The position numbers were made by a program, and so were the translations under genes. Shown here in pieces: positions 34,621 through 42,748 of a DNA stretch of 64,000 nt; positions within the stretch are counted from its first letter, which is position 1; each line of letters starts with the position of its first letter. A model generated the notes under the pieces. That model worked only from the letters and a program-made list of their open reading frames with translations. It did not search any database and was not told the DNA's origin. The stretch is from Streptomyces typhae (GTDB lineage Bacteria > Actinomycetota > Actinomycetes > Streptomycetales > Streptomycetaceae): positions 62,001 through 126,000 of the forward strand of contig NZ_WPNZ01000029.1 of assembly GCF_009755605.1 (NCBI RefSeq), written 5' to 3'.

Positions 34621-35535
34621 TCAGCCCTTCACCGCCCCGCCCAGCGCGAAGCCGCCGCCGAGCCGCCGCGCGATCAGTACGTACAGCAGGATCACCGGCG
34701 TCGAGTAGATGAGCGAGAACGCCGCGAGCTGTCCGTAGACGATGGCGCCCTTGCTGCCGAAGAAGTCGTTGATGCTGACGGCCGCCGGCATCTGGTCGGG
34801 GGAGAGGAGCAGCATGAACGGGACGAAGAAGTTGCCCCACATCATCACGAAGGAGAAGACGGTCACCACGGCCACCCCCGGCCCCATCAGGGGCAGGACG
34901 ATGCGCAGCAGGGACTGGAGGGGCGACGCGCCGTCCGTCCAGGCGGCCTCCTCCAGCTCCTTCGGCACGCCGTCCATGAAGTTCTTCATCAGCCAGATGG
35001 CGAACGGGAGTTGCGACGCGGCGAAGAAGAAGATCGTGCCCTGCATGGTGTCGATGAGGTCGACCCGGACGAACAGCGCGTACACCGGCACCATGATCGC
35101 CGTGATGGGCAGGCTCGTCGCGAACAGGATGGTGAGCATGAAGGGGCGGTTGAGGCGCGAGGTGTAGCGGGAGAGGGGATAGGCGGCGAGGGCGGCGCTG
35201 ACCACCGTCAGAAGCGTGCCGCCGCCGCACAGGAGCAGGCTGTTCAGCATCGGCGTGTACGTGATCTCGTCGGTCAGGACCGCGTCGAAGTTGTCGAACG
35301 TGATGCCGTCCGGGGTCTTCATGCCCACGTCGGCCCTGGGGTCGACGGCCGACAGGAGCACCCACGCGAGCGGCACCGCGAACGCCGCCGCGACCGCCAG
35401 GAGCCCGATGTCCGCGGCCAGCCTGCGACTTCGCACGCGCTGCGACATCCGGTTCCTCGTAGGCCGCGTTCCCTGGCTCCTTGTTCCCTGGCTCCTTGTA
35501 CGCGGCGACATCCGGCTTTCCGTACGCCGTGACAC
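34621..35535 (-). CDS. Sugar ABC permease, MalG type
   Basis: 304 residues from GTG directly after the MalF-type stop, with GGAGG five bases before it. An internal ATG at 35449 also has a GAGGA site, so the leader (with repeats of AAGGAGCCAGGG in DNA) may be optional. Six membrane helices follow; the EAA loop LEEAAWTDGASPLQSLLRIVLPL contacts the ATPase. It ends with VLIARRLGGGFALGGAVKG. It forms the membrane channel with the gene before it. Confidence 0.92.
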   Translation of the reverse strand: MSRRTESRMSPRTRSQGTRSQGTRPTRNRMSQRVRSRRLAADIGLLAVAAAFAVPLAWVLLSAVDPRADVGMKTPDGITFDNFDAVLTDEITYTPMLNSLLLCGGGTLLTVVSAALAAYPLSRYTSRLNRPFMLTILFATSLPITAIMVPVYALFVRVDLIDTMQGTIFFFAASQLPFAIWLMKNFMDGVPKELEEAAWTDGASPLQSLLRIVLPLMGPGVAVVTVFSFVMMWGNFFVPFMLLLSPDQMPAAVSINDFFGSKGAIVYGQLAAFSLIYSTPVILLYVLIARRLGGGFALGGAVKG

Positions 35536-36462
35536 TCAGACCTCCGTACGCAGCAGACGCATGTAGACGAGCGAGAACAGGGACCCCACGAGGAGCAGCA
35601 GCAGGGCCACCGCCGTGCCGTAGCCGATCATGCTCTTCTGGAAGGCCTGTTCGTACATGAACAAGGGGAGGGTCTGGCTGCGGTTCCCCGGGCCGCCGCG
35701 TGTCATCACCCAGATCAGGCCGAAGACGGAGAGCGTCTGAAGGGTGTTCAGCATCAGGTTGGTGCCGATGGAGCGGCGGATCATCGGGAGCGTGATGTGC
35801 CACAGCCTGCGCCAGCCGCCCGCGCCGTCCACCTCGGCGGCCTCGGTGATCTCCTTGGGGATGTCGTTCAGGGCCGCGGAGTACACCAGCATCGAGAAGG
35901 CGGTGCCGCGCCACATGTTCGCGAACGACACCGCGAGGATCGGCAGCGTGAAGAGCCAGTTCTGGGACGGCAGGTGCAGGAAGTCCAGGATCGCGTTCAG
36001 GGTGCCGTCGCGGCGGAAGAAGGCGTAGAGCAGGAAGCCCGCCACCACCTCCGGCAGCACCCACGCCGTGATCACGACGGCACCGGTGACCGTGCGGACC
36101 GGCTTGGACGCCCGCTGCATCAGGCTCGCGAGGGCGAGGCCCAGCGTGTTCTGCCCGACGATCGACGACAGGAACGTGAACACCAGCGTCAGCCAGACCG
36201 CGTTCAGGAAGTCCTCGTCGCGGAAGGCCGCGCGGAAGTTGTCGAAGCCGACGAAGGACTCGTGCGCCTGGCCTGTCAGCTGGAGGTCGGTGAAGGCGAT
36301 GTACGCGCAGTAGGCGATCGGCCCCGCGAGGAAGAGGAGCATCAGGACGACCGCGGGGGACACGGGCAGGGCCCGGGCCAGGGCACGGGTGCGGCGCCCG
36401 GGGCTTGCCCCCGGGGACTTCGTGACGTCGCGGCGGTGCCCCTGCCCCGGGGGCTCCCTCAC
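35536..36462 (-). CDS. Sugar ABC permease, MalF type
   Basis: 308 residues from GTG overlapping the binding-protein stop (GTGA). Six helices; the EAA motif is ITEAAEVDGAGGWRRLWHITLPMIRRSI. The N-terminal 25 residues are polar and likely cytoplasmic. The pair of permeases has no cognate ATP-binding gene beside it; in Streptomyces a shared ATPase (MsiK) drives many sugar importers, so this one probably uses it. Confidence 0.93.
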   Translation of the reverse strand: MREPPGQGHRRDVTKSPGASPGRRTRALARALPVSPAVVLMLLFLAGPIAYCAYIAFTDLQLTGQAHESFVGFDNFRAAFRDEDFLNAVWLTLVFTFLSSIVGQNTLGLALASLMQRASKPVRTVTGAVVITAWVLPEVVAGFLLYAFFRRDGTLNAILDFLHLPSQNWLFTLPILAVSFANMWRGTAFSMLVYSAALNDIPKEITEAAEVDGAGGWRRLWHITLPMIRRSIGTNLMLNTLQTLSVFGLIWVMTRGGPGNRSQTLPLFMYEQAFQKSMIGYGTAVALLLLLVGSLFSLVYMRLLRTEV

Positions 36463-37817
36463 TTCTCGGTCACCTTGCCGTCCGTCGCGGACCTCACCTC
36501 GTCGTCGTAGCCGGACGCCGCCTTGTCCACCGAGCCGTCACCCGTCGTCACCAGCTCCATCGCCTCCTGCATCGCCGTGGACACCTTCGGGTACGCGGGG
36601 TACGCGGGCCGGTAGTGCGTCGAGGCGACCAGGTCGGTGAAGAACTCGGTGCCGGGCTGCGCCCGCGCGTACTCCGGGTCCTCGGCGACGTCCTTGCGGA
36701 CGGAGATCCCGGAGTTCGCGATGTACCACTTCTTGGCGTTCTCCTTGGTCTGCATCGTCTCGACGAACTTGAACGCCAGATCGGGGTTGCCCGCCTTGGC
36801 GGGGATCGCCCACGTCCAGCCGCCGGACATGCTCACCTTGCCGGGCGCCTGGCCGTGCTGGGTGGGCATCGCCGCGAGCCCCAGCTCCTTCGGCCACTCG
36901 GGCCACTCGTGCCCGGAGCCCTCCAGCCAGTCCTGCGGCAGCCAGGAACCGTCGAGGTTGATGCCGAGCTTGCCCTCGGGCAGGAACTCGCCGCGCACCC
37001 GCGTCGCCATGTTCGGGTCGAGGGCGTCCTCGACGTCCGGGCCGAGTTTCTCCTCGTACACCGTCTCCACGAACTTCAGGGAGTCCTTGAACCCCTGGCT
37101 GCCCACCACCCACTTCTTGGCCTTCGGGTCGTAGAGGGGGTCCTCGCCGGTGCCGTACAGGAGCATCTCCAGGCCCTGCATGGAGGAGGTCTCACCGCCG
37201 GGCTTGCCGGTGTACACGTTCAGCGGGACGACGCCGGGGACCTTCTTCTTGATGGTGCGGGCCGCGTCGAGGATGTCGTCCCAGTTCTTCGGCTGCCAGT
37301 CCGCGGGCAGGCCCGCCTTCTCGAAGATGTCCTTGCTGAACCACAGGCCGCGCGTGTCGGTGCCGTCCGGCACGCCGTACGTCTTGCCGTCCTCGGCCTT
37401 CGCCGCCGCCTTGGCCGTGTCGACGAACTGCGGCCACTCCTTCCACTTCTGCAAATAGGGGTCGAGCGGCTTCAGATACCCGCTGGTGATGTCGGAGTTG
37501 ATGAGGAAGGTGTCCTCGTAGACGAGGTCCGGGGCGGTCTTCGGGGAGCGCAGCATCTGCTGTACCTTCGTGTAGTACTCCGCGTCCGGCGCCTTGATCG
37601 GCACCAGTTTCACCTTCTTGCCCGGGTTGGCGTCCTCGAACTGCTTCTTCATCGACTCCAGGTGGTCGTCCATGACGCGGATCTTGTTGTCCATGGACTG
37701 CTTGTACGAGACCTTCACGGTGTCCGGGTCGTCACCGGAGCCGCCGCCGCACGCGGTCAGGGCCGTGGCGGCGAGAGCGGCTGTCAGGAGCAGAGGTACG
37801 GGGGCGGTGGGGCGCAC
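36459..37817 (-). CDS. Sugar-binding lipoprotein of the ABC importer
   Basis: 452 residues from GTG with GGAGG upstream. Lipobox TALTAC gives lipidation at Cys23 after a hydrophobic leader. The rest is a periplasmic-binding fold of the carbohydrate-uptake-1 kind: VKLVPIKAPDAEYYTKVQQMLRSPKTAPDLVYED, GVPDGTDTRGLWFSKDIFEKAG and GKLGINLDGSWLPQDW. Trp-rich surface (WPEWPKELGL, SGGWTWAIP) suggests sugar stacking, and the ligand may be an oligosaccharide. A LacI-type dyad lies upstream (37984-37997), with no LacI gene nearby. Confidence 0.93.
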   Translation of the reverse strand: MRPTAPVPLLLTAALAATALTACGGGSGDDPDTVKVSYKQSMDNKIRVMDDHLESMKKQFEDANPGKKVKLVPIKAPDAEYYTKVQQMLRSPKTAPDLVYEDTFLINSDITSGYLKPLDPYLQKWKEWPQFVDTAKAAAKAEDGKTYGVPDGTDTRGLWFSKDIFEKAGLPADWQPKNWDDILDAARTIKKKVPGVVPLNVYTGKPGGETSSMQGLEMLLYGTGEDPLYDPKAKKWVVGSQGFKDSLKFVETVYEEKLGPDVEDALDPNMATRVRGEFLPEGKLGINLDGSWLPQDWLEGSGHEWPEWPKELGLAAMPTQHGQAPGKVSMSGGWTWAIPAKAGNPDLAFKFVETMQTKENAKKWYIANSGISVRKDVAEDPEYARAQPGTEFFTDLVASTHYRPAYPAYPKVSTAMQEAMELVTTGDGSVDKAASGYDDEVRSATDGKVTEK

Positions 37818-37983
37818 GGGGCTCGACCTCCTACGGTCCGACGCGAGCTGCGCCGCGGCGCGGGGCGCTGCCGCGCGGGGCTGCTGCCGGTGAACGTAAG
37901 CGTGCGCTCGGAGCAAGGTCAATGCCCTTGCAACGGGCTTGGGCCGGGCGGGTGGCGATGCGTGTCCGTGCTTGTCAGTAACG

Positions 37984-37997
37984 TGACAACGTTGTTA
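37984..37997. promoter_or_regulatory. LacI-type operator upstream of the sugar ABC operon
   Basis: TGACAACGTTGTTA has a perfect ACAACGTTGT core (37986-37995) with a central CG, the usual form of LacI-family sites. It lies about 170 bases upstream of the binding-protein start on the opposite strand. The cognate repressor would have to be elsewhere in the genome. Confidence 0.55.
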
Positions 37998-38023
37998 TTG
38001 CGTACGGGTTTGGAGGCCCGCGC

Positions 38024-38710
38024 TCAGGCCCCGGCGAGCCAGCGGTAGATCAGCTCCGGGCGGCCCACATGGCCGTACTGCGGGCTGCGGGCGGCGCGCC
38101 CGGTGGTCACCAGGTGCTCCAGATAGCGGCGCGCGGTGATGCGGGACAGGCCCGTGGTGTCCGCGGTCGCCGCCGCGGTGAGGCCGTCGGGCGCCGCGTC
38201 CTGGAGCGTGCGGGTCACCCGCTCCAGGGTGGGGCCGCTGAGGCCCTTGGGCAGCGCGGCGGGCGCGGGGGCGCGCAGGGTCGCCAGGGCGCGGTCGACC
38301 TCGTCCTGCCCGGTCGCCTCGCCCGCGGCGGCGCGGAACTCGGCGTAGCGGGTGAGGCGGTCGCGGAGCGTCGCGAACGTGAAGGGTTTCAGGACGTACT
38401 GCACGACGCCGAGGGAGACGCCCTCGCGGACCACCGCCAGGTCGCGCGCCGACGTCACGGCGATGACGTCCGCGCGGTGGCCCGCCGCGCGCAGGGTGCG
38501 GGCGAGGGCCAGGCCGTGGCCGTCCGGGAGGTTCAGGTCCAGGAGGATCAGATCGACGGGGGCGCGGTCGAGGGCGCGGCGGGCCTCGGCGGCGGTGTGG
38601 GCCGTGGCGGTGGTCTCGAACCCGGGGACCCGGTTGACGTAGAGGACATGGGCGTCCGCCGCGACGGGGTCGTCCTCGACGACCAGGACTCTGATGGTGG
38701 GCTTGGTCAT
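38024..38710 (-). CDS. CitB/DctR-type response regulator
   Basis: 228 residues. Receiver domain with Asp58 as phosphate acceptor (LILLDLNLPDGHGLAL), acidic pocket VVEDDP and the Lys in QYVLKPFTF. The C-terminal HTH is of the CitB type: GLTAAATADTTGLSRITARRYLEHLVTTGRAARSPQ. It overlaps the kinase stop by four bases, being second in the pair. It probably controls the dicarboxylate symporter gene at 40747. Confidence 0.94.
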   Translation of the reverse strand: MTKPTIRVLVVEDDPVAADAHVLYVNRVPGFETTATAHTAAEARRALDRAPVDLILLDLNLPDGHGLALARTLRAAGHRADVIAVTSARDLAVVREGVSLGVVQYVLKPFTFATLRDRLTRYAEFRAAAGEATGQDEVDRALATLRAPAPAALPKGLSGPTLERVTRTLQDAAPDGLTAAATADTTGLSRITARRYLEHLVTTGRAARSPQYGHVGRPELIYRWLAGA

Positions 38711-40395
38711 CTGTCGGACCCGTCTTCTGTACGTGGGGCCGCGGCGGTGGCGGTGGCGTCCGCCGCGGCGGTCGTCCTGGGCAGCGTCGCCGTGAACTCG
38801 GCTCCGCCCTCCCCGGGTGCTGTCAGGGTCAGGGTGCCGCCGTGTCGCGTCACCGCCTGGTGGACCAGGGCCAGGCCGAGGCCCCGGCCCGATGCGGCCT
38901 TGGTGCTCCAGCCGTGCTCGAAGACCGACTCGCGCCGGTCGGGGTGCACGCCGGGGCCGGTGTCGGTGACGCGCAGGAGGAGGCCGTCCGGGGTGGCGCG
39001 GACCGTGACCGTCACCCGGGCCGCGGGGGAGCCCTGCGCCGCGTCCACCGCGTTGTCGACGAGGTTGCCGAGGATCGTGACGAGGTCCCGCGGGGGCAGG
39101 CCCGGCGGGAGCATGCCGTCGTCGACGCCGGTGCCGGCGGAGACCACCAGCTCCACACCGCGCTCGTTGGCCTGGGCGGCCTTGCCGAGGAGCAGGGCGG
39201 CGAGGACGGGTTCACTGACGGCGGCGACGACCTGGTCGGTGAGGGCCTGGGCCAGCTCCAGCTCGGCGGTGGCGAACTCCACCGCCTCGTCGGCGCGGCC
39301 CAGCTCGATCAGGGACACCACGGTGTGCAGCCGGTTCGCGGCCTCGTGGGCCTGCGAGCGCAGCGCCCGCGTGAACCCGCGCTCGGAGTTCAACTCGCCC
39401 GCCAACGCCTGGAGTTCGGTGTGGTCGCGCAGGGTCACGACGGTGCCCTCGCGGTCACCGCCGGACACGGGCGAGGTGTTGACGACCAGGACCCGGTCGG
39501 CCGACAGATGCACCTCGTCCATGCGCGGCCGGGTGTCGAGGAGGGCGCCGGTGAGCGGCGCGGGCAGGCCGAGGTCGGTGACGTACCGGCCGACGACGCC
39601 CTCGGGCGCGCCGAGCAGTTCGCGGGCGCCGTCGTTGATGAGGGCGACGCGCCGCCGCCCGTCGAGCATGAGCAGCCCCTCGCGCACGGCGTGCAGCGCG
39701 GCCTCGTGGTAGTCGTGCATGCGGCTCAGCTCGGTGGCGTTCATGCCGTGGGTGGAGCGGCGGAGCCGCGCGTTGATCACGTAGGTGCCGACGGCGCCGA
39801 TGCCGAGCGCGCCGACCGCGACGCCGAGCAGCGCGAGCAGCTGACCGCGCGCGTTCTCGCTGATCGTCTCGATGGTGATGCCCGCGCTGACCAGGCCGAC
39901 GATGCGGCCGTCGTCCCCGGCCCCGGCGGCGCCGCCGTTCCGGATCGGCGTGACCACGCGCACGGACGCGCCGAGGGTGCCGGTGTAGGTCTCCGTGAAG
40001 GTCGCCCCGCGCAGGGCCTCGGCGGTGTGGCCGAGGAAGCGCTCACCGATGCGGTCCGGGTCGGGGTGGGTCCAGCGGATGCCGCGCACGTCCATGATCG
40101 TGACAAAGGCGACGCCGGTGTGCCGCCGCACGTCCGACGCGTACGGCTGGAGTTGGCGCGAGGGGTCGTCGGCGCGGACCGCCGCACGCACCGAGGGCGC
40201 GTCGGCGACCGCGCGGGCCGCCGCCGTGGCCTGGCGGCGCGCGGCCTCCTCGGCCTGGTGCCGGTCGCTGAGGTAGGTGAACAGGGCACAGCCCGCGACC
40301 ACGACCGCCACCAGGACCACCTGCATCGCGAAGAGCTGACCGGCGAGGCTGCGGGGGCCACGGGGTCTGCGGGGCGGTCGGGGGGCCTGGGGCAT
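38707..40395 (-). CDS. CitA/DcuS-type sensor histidine kinase
   Basis: 562 residues from ATG 40395 (the long upstream frame is not real). Membrane helix about 20-42, external PDC-type domain (about 45-175) with DVRGIRWTHPDPDRIGERFLGHTAEAL (the CitA carboxylate-binding pattern), second helix about 180-205, PAS domain, and the phospho-His in SQAHEAANRLHTVVSLIEL. The ATPase shows NLVDNAVDAAQ, DTGPGVHP and GRGLGLALVHQ. It likely senses C4 dicarboxylates or citrate outside the cell. Confidence 0.94.
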   Translation of the reverse strand: MPQAPRPPRRPRGPRSLAGQLFAMQVVLVAVVVAGCALFTYLSDRHQAEEAARRQATAAARAVADAPSVRAAVRADDPSRQLQPYASDVRRHTGVAFVTIMDVRGIRWTHPDPDRIGERFLGHTAEALRGATFTETYTGTLGASVRVVTPIRNGGAAGAGDDGRIVGLVSAGITIETISENARGQLLALLGVAVGALGIGAVGTYVINARLRRSTHGMNATELSRMHDYHEAALHAVREGLLMLDGRRRVALINDGARELLGAPEGVVGRYVTDLGLPAPLTGALLDTRPRMDEVHLSADRVLVVNTSPVSGGDREGTVVTLRDHTELQALAGELNSERGFTRALRSQAHEAANRLHTVVSLIELGRADEAVEFATAELELAQALTDQVVAAVSEPVLAALLLGKAAQANERGVELVVSAGTGVDDGMLPPGLPPRDLVTILGNLVDNAVDAAQGSPAARVTVTVRATPDGLLLRVTDTGPGVHPDRRESVFEHGWSTKAASGRGLGLALVHQAVTRHGGTLTLTAPGEGGAEFTATLPRTTAAADATATAAAPRTEDGSDR

Positions 40396-40746
40396 GGTGC
40401 CAGTCTGCCGTGACGTCCGTGTGCGAACTAAATGAACGCAACGGTGACCGCCGTCACAGGCCGGGAGATAGTCACCCGGAATCGCCGTCACGTCCGGGGA
40501 CCCGTCCGAGCGCACGCCAGCAGGTGCAGCGACCGGCAACCCGCCGGTGCAGCGACCGGCAGGCCGCCGGTGCAGCGACCGGCAGGCCGCCGGTGCACCC
40601 ACCGGTACACCCACCAGGACTCCGCCGGCGCATTCCAGGACATCGCCAGCACGTGAGCCGCACGGCCAGCGAGGACATCCGCAGACGTACACAGCCAGAC
40701 GTCCACAGCCGTACACAGCCGTACGCGCAGCCCAAGGAGGCACCCC
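40396..40746. other. 351-bp divergent region between the kinase and the symporter
   Basis: Holds the 23-bp repeats at 40523-40614 and a run of CACAGCCGTAC-like repeats (about 40683-40735) just before the symporter ribosome site (AAGGAGG). Promoter and regulator sites for both directions must lie here. No gene supported. Confidence 0.65.
40523..40614. repeat. 23-bp tandem repeat upstream of the symporter
   Basis: Three copies start at 40523, 40546 and 40569 (consensus GGTGCAGCGACCGGCAGGCC plus GCC), and a diverged copy begins at 40592. The first differs from the others by two bases. The period of 23 bp is about two helical turns, so if each unit binds a regulator the sites lie on the same face of DNA. 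Confidence 0.88.
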
Positions 40747-42138
40747 GTGGCACAGGGACAGACGGCGGCCGACGCCGCCGGTACGGGCACGCCGCCCGCG
40801 AAGCGGGACCGGACCCACTATCTGTACATCGCCGTCATCGGCGCCGTACTGCTCGGCATCGCCGTCGGCTTCATCGCCCCGGACTTCGCCAAGGAGCTCA
40901 AGCCCCTCGGCACCGGCTTCGTGAACCTGATCAAGATGATGATCTCGCCGATCATCTTCTGCACGATCGTTCTCGGCGTCGGCTCGGTGCGGCAGGCCGC
41001 CAAGGTCGGCAAGGTCGGCGGGCTCGCGCTCGCCTACTTCATGGCGATGTCCGTCGTCGCCCTGGCGATCGGCCTGATCGTCGGCAACATCCTGCACCCC
41101 GGCGACGGCATGGACCTGAGCCCGACGGACAAGAAGGCGGGCCACACCGCCGCCGACAGCGCCGACGAGGGTCTCGTGGACTTCGCGCTCGGCATGATCC
41201 CGAAGACGATGGTCTCCGCCTTCACCGAGGGCGAGGTCCTCCAGACCCTCCTCGTCGCGCTCCTCGTCGGCTTCGCCCTCCAGGCCATGGGCAGGACGGG
41301 CGAGCCGGTGCTCCGCGGTGTGCAGCACATCCAGAAGCTGGTGTTCCGCATCCTCGGCATGATCATGTGGGCCGCGCCCGTCGGTGCGTTCGGCGCGATG
41401 GCCGCCGTCATCGGCGAGACCGGCACGGACGCGCTCAGGGCCCTGGCCACCATCATGATCGGCTTCTATGTGACCTGCGCCCTGTTCATCGTGCTCGTCC
41501 TCGGTACCCTGCTGCGCCTGGCCACTGGCGTGAACCTCTTCAAGCTGCTCAGGTATCTGGGCCGCGAGTTCCTGCTCATCCTCTCCACCTCCTCCTCCGA
41601 GTCGGCCCTGCCGCGGCTCATCGCGAAGATGGAGCACCTCGGCGTGAGCCGTCCGGTCGTCGGCATCACCGTGCCGACCGGGTACTCCTTCAACCTCGAC
41701 GGCACGATGATCTATCTGACGATGGCGTCGCTGTTCATCGCCGACGCGATGGACCAGCCGCTCGGCATCGGCGAGCAGATCTCGCTGCTCCTCTTCATGA
41801 TGATCGCCTCCAAGGGTGCGGCGGGCGTCTCAGGATCCGGCATCGCGGTCCTCGCCAGCGGCCTCCAGTCCCACAAGCCCGGCCTCGTCGACGGCGTCGG
41901 CCTGATCATCGGCGTCGACCGCTTCATGAGCGAGGCGCGGGCGCTCACGAACTTCGCGGGGAACGCGGTGGCGACGCTGCTGATCGGGACGTGGACGAAG
42001 GAGGTGGATCGAGAGCGGGTCGCTCTGGTCCTCGACGGGGGGCTTCCGTTCGACGAGCGGACGCTGCTGGACGAGCACGGGTCCGCGCCCGCGTCGGCGG
42101 ACGCGGTCCCGCTGGAGAAGACCCCGGCCAAGGTGTAG
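40747..42138 (+). CDS. dctA: Dicarboxylate:cation symporter, DAACS family
   Basis: 463 residues from GTG after an AAGGAGG site. Family marks: STSSSESALPRLIAKMEHLG (reentrant loop 1), VPTGYSFNLDGTMIYLTMA (unwound helix 7), and GAAGVSGSGIAVLASGL then DRFMSEARALTNFAGNAVATLLI (helix 8, binding Arg). Eight helices and two reentrant hairpins are expected. Imports C4 dicarboxylates (succinate, fumarate, malate) with protons or sodium. The divergent CitA/CitB-type pair is the likely regulator. Confidence 0.93.
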   Translation: MAQGQTAADAAGTGTPPAKRDRTHYLYIAVIGAVLLGIAVGFIAPDFAKELKPLGTGFVNLIKMMISPIIFCTIVLGVGSVRQAAKVGKVGGLALAYFMAMSVVALAIGLIVGNILHPGDGMDLSPTDKKAGHTAADSADEGLVDFALGMIPKTMVSAFTEGEVLQTLLVALLVGFALQAMGRTGEPVLRGVQHIQKLVFRILGMIMWAAPVGAFGAMAAVIGETGTDALRALATIMIGFYVTCALFIVLVLGTLLRLATGVNLFKLLRYLGREFLLILSTSSSESALPRLIAKMEHLGVSRPVVGITVPTGYSFNLDGTMIYLTMASLFIADAMDQPLGIGEQISLLLFMMIASKGAAGVSGSGIAVLASGLQSHKPGLVDGVGLIIGVDRFMSEARALTNFAGNAVATLLIGTWTKEVDRERVALVLDGGLPFDERTLLDEHGSAPASADAVPLEKTPAKV

Positions 42139-42153
42139 CCCCCGGCCCCGATC

Positions 42154-42182
42154 GCCCCGGCCCCTCGGTACTGGGCCGGGGC
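42154..42182. terminator. Terminator after the dicarboxylate symporter
   Basis: GCCCCGGCCC (42154-42163) pairs with GGGCCGGGGC (42173-42182), 10 perfect pairs, nine-base loop. It lies between the symporter and the convergent lipoprotein gene. Confidence 0.85.
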
Positions 42183-42189
42183 GTCGGCG

Positions 42190-42735
42190 TCATGAGGGGT
42201 AGAGGTCGACCTCTTCGCCGTCGGGGACCTGGTAGCAGCCGGAGACGAGGTCGAGGCTCAGCATGGGCTGCTTGCCCTTCGCCATGGCGATGATGTTTAC
42301 GCTGACCTTTTTCTTGTCGTTGTCGGCAGTCAGGTTGATGTTCCTGTTCTTGCTGGTGTCGGGCCCGTATTCGACGATCTTCCACCCGTGTTCCGGCAGC
42401 TCTTTCTTGAGGCGCTCCATCGCTTCGTCGAGATCACCGGCCGAGGCGGGAACGAAGCTCCAGGGATGGTAGATGCGGAAGTGCGTCTTGCTGTCCTTGC
42501 CCGCACACTCCGTGACTCCCGGGAAGTTCTCCGAGGCCTTTCCCTTCACGCCGATCAGTTCGTAGATTCCGCTGGATGTCTTCTTCATCGCATCGGAAGC
42601 GTCGCGTGAGGTGCTCGTGCCGGCGAACGGAACACCGTCGGATCCGCTGTCTTTGTCGTCACCCATTCCGCATCCTGCCAGAGTCGCGAGTGCAAGGGGT
42701 ACGGCGAACACTGCCGTACGCGTTCGGATCTTCAC
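42190..42735 (-). CDS. Secreted lipoprotein, function unknown
   Basis: 181 residues, GTG start. Signal with lipobox TLAGC (Cys22). Then an acidic spacer and a compact domain (SSGIYELIGVKGKASENFPGVTECAG, HFRIYHPWSFVPASAGDLDEAMERLKKELPEHGWKIVEYGPD) that looks like a small alpha/beta fold with two Cys residues. It lies 13 bases downstream of the DUF1023 gene in the same direction, with a GGAGAAAA site, so they are likely co-transcribed. Unknown family. Confidence 0.78.
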   Translation of the reverse strand: MKIRTRTAVFAVPLALATLAGCGMGDDKDSGSDGVPFAGTSTSRDASDAMKKTSSGIYELIGVKGKASENFPGVTECAGKDSKTHFRIYHPWSFVPASAGDLDEAMERLKKELPEHGWKIVEYGPDTSKNRNINLTADNDKKKVSVNIIAMAKGKQPMLSLDLVSGCYQVPDGEEVDLYPS

Positions 42736-42748
42736 GTCAGGTTTTCTC

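Noticed and set aside
40523..40614. Possible CRISPR or integron repeats
   Set aside because: Back-to-back 23-bp units, no spacers and no integrase.
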